A DNA stretch of 6,373 bases from Micrococcaceae bacterium (GTDB taxonomy: Bacteria > Actinomycetota > Actinomycetes > Actinomycetales > Micrococcaceae). Both the position numbers and the translations under genes were made by a program. The notes below the pieces were generated by a model, which saw only the letters and a program-made list of their open reading frames with translations, was not told the origin of the DNA and did not search any database. Positions 5,967 to 6,373 of this stretch are shown here, one piece after another (position 1 is the first letter of the stretch; each line of letters opens with the position of its first letter). The DNA lies in contig DNHA01000280.1 in NCBI GenBank assembly GCA_003486025.1, positions 37,637 to 44,009 of the forward strand, read 5' to 3'.

Positions 5967-6373
5967 GCGTTTCATTGCAGACTTCTTGGCTCATGCCACT
6001 CACCTGCCTTTGCTGAGCCGATAAAAAGCCAGTTCTGCCTGACGGCCTGCAGATCCTATCAACCGAGGATGGGGCAGTGAAGCTCCAATATTTCTCGGGA
6101 TCAGCAATGCCTACTTGCCTCATTTCTGGACCAGCTCCCTCGGCTCAGGCTCCAATAGCATTCCCACCGGCGCCAGCACTTCGTTTGGTGTTATGACCGC
6201 AATGCCGAATGGCTCTTCGCCAGGAACCCGCGCCTTCTGAACCAGCAAGCCAACTTACGATTCCTGTCCAAGGTTTACCTTGTGCCACTGCAAGGCGTCA
6301 GTTCCTAGATCAGTTCCGAAAACTCAATGGTCCGCGGTGGGCAAAGCCTGCGTCTCCGAACTAGACAGCACCG
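5967..6373. other. Gene-poor right end with no convincing gene
   Basis: No frame on either strand combines a good start, a ribosome site and useful length. Two coding-like traces are on the minus strand. One is a frame read from 6373 to 6120 with biased codon positions but in-frame stops at 6324-6326 and 6255-6257. The other is a 60-codon frame from the ATG at 6123 to the stop at 5941-5943, which overlaps the terminator and starts with MRQVGIADPE. The two overlap as ATGA at 6120-6123. This could be decayed coding sequence or simply intergenic DNA. No tRNA, repeat array or insertion-sequence end was seen. Confidence 0.5.

Noticed and set aside
5941..6123. 60-codon minus-strand frame as a functional gene
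   Set aside because: Its end overlaps the terminator hairpin, no ribosome site precedes its ATG and its composition is mixed. Only its first ten residues are of interest, reported as a finding.
1..6373. CRISPR array, tRNA or rRNA gene, insertion sequence
   Set aside because: No regularly spaced repeats, cloverleaf-like sequence, ribosomal RNA sequence, transposase motif or terminal repeats with target duplications were seen on either strand.

Overview
The window looks like a piece of a moderately high-GC Gram-positive chromosome, most likely an actinobacterium of the Micrococcales (Arthrobacter/Glutamicibacter-like). This is inferred from base composition that looks to be in the mid-to-upper fifties % GC by eye, the lipoprotein-type binding protein, the two-in-one ATPase layout and the style of the proteins. 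It cannot be proved from the sequence alone.

Most of the window (1-5300) is one minus-strand operon for an ABC importer of the peptide/nickel (Dpp/Opp) family. In transcription order it holds an extracytoplasmic solute-binding lipoprotein (5300-3666), a DppB-type permease (3528-2437), a DppC-type permease (2434-1457) and an ATPase with two nucleotide-binding domains (DppD-DppF type, from 1445 and running off the left edge). The last three genes are tightly packed, with gaps of 2 and 11 nt. The binding-protein gene is set apart by 137 nt that contain a strong nested hairpin (3587-3634). The lipoprotein captures the substrate (probably an oligopeptide) outside the cell, the two permeases form the membrane channel, and the double ATPase powers import.

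A divergent intergenic region (5301-5532) separates this operon from a small plus-strand gene (5533-5901). It carries a candidate promoter for the operon, a 22-bp inverted repeat and a possible -10 box for the plus-strand gene. That gene encodes a 122-residue protein with a C-x2-C plus H-C-x2-H pattern suggesting a zinc-binding fold, and it ends in a textbook Rho-independent terminator (5923-5966). The last 400 bases (5967-6373) hold no convincing gene. They contain traces of coding-like sequence on the minus strand, including a 10-residue stretch nearly identical to part of the ATPase.

Nothing in the window amounts to a convincing new system. The points most worth a second look are the hairpin that splits the operon, the small putative zinc protein and the short ATPase-like trace at the right end.
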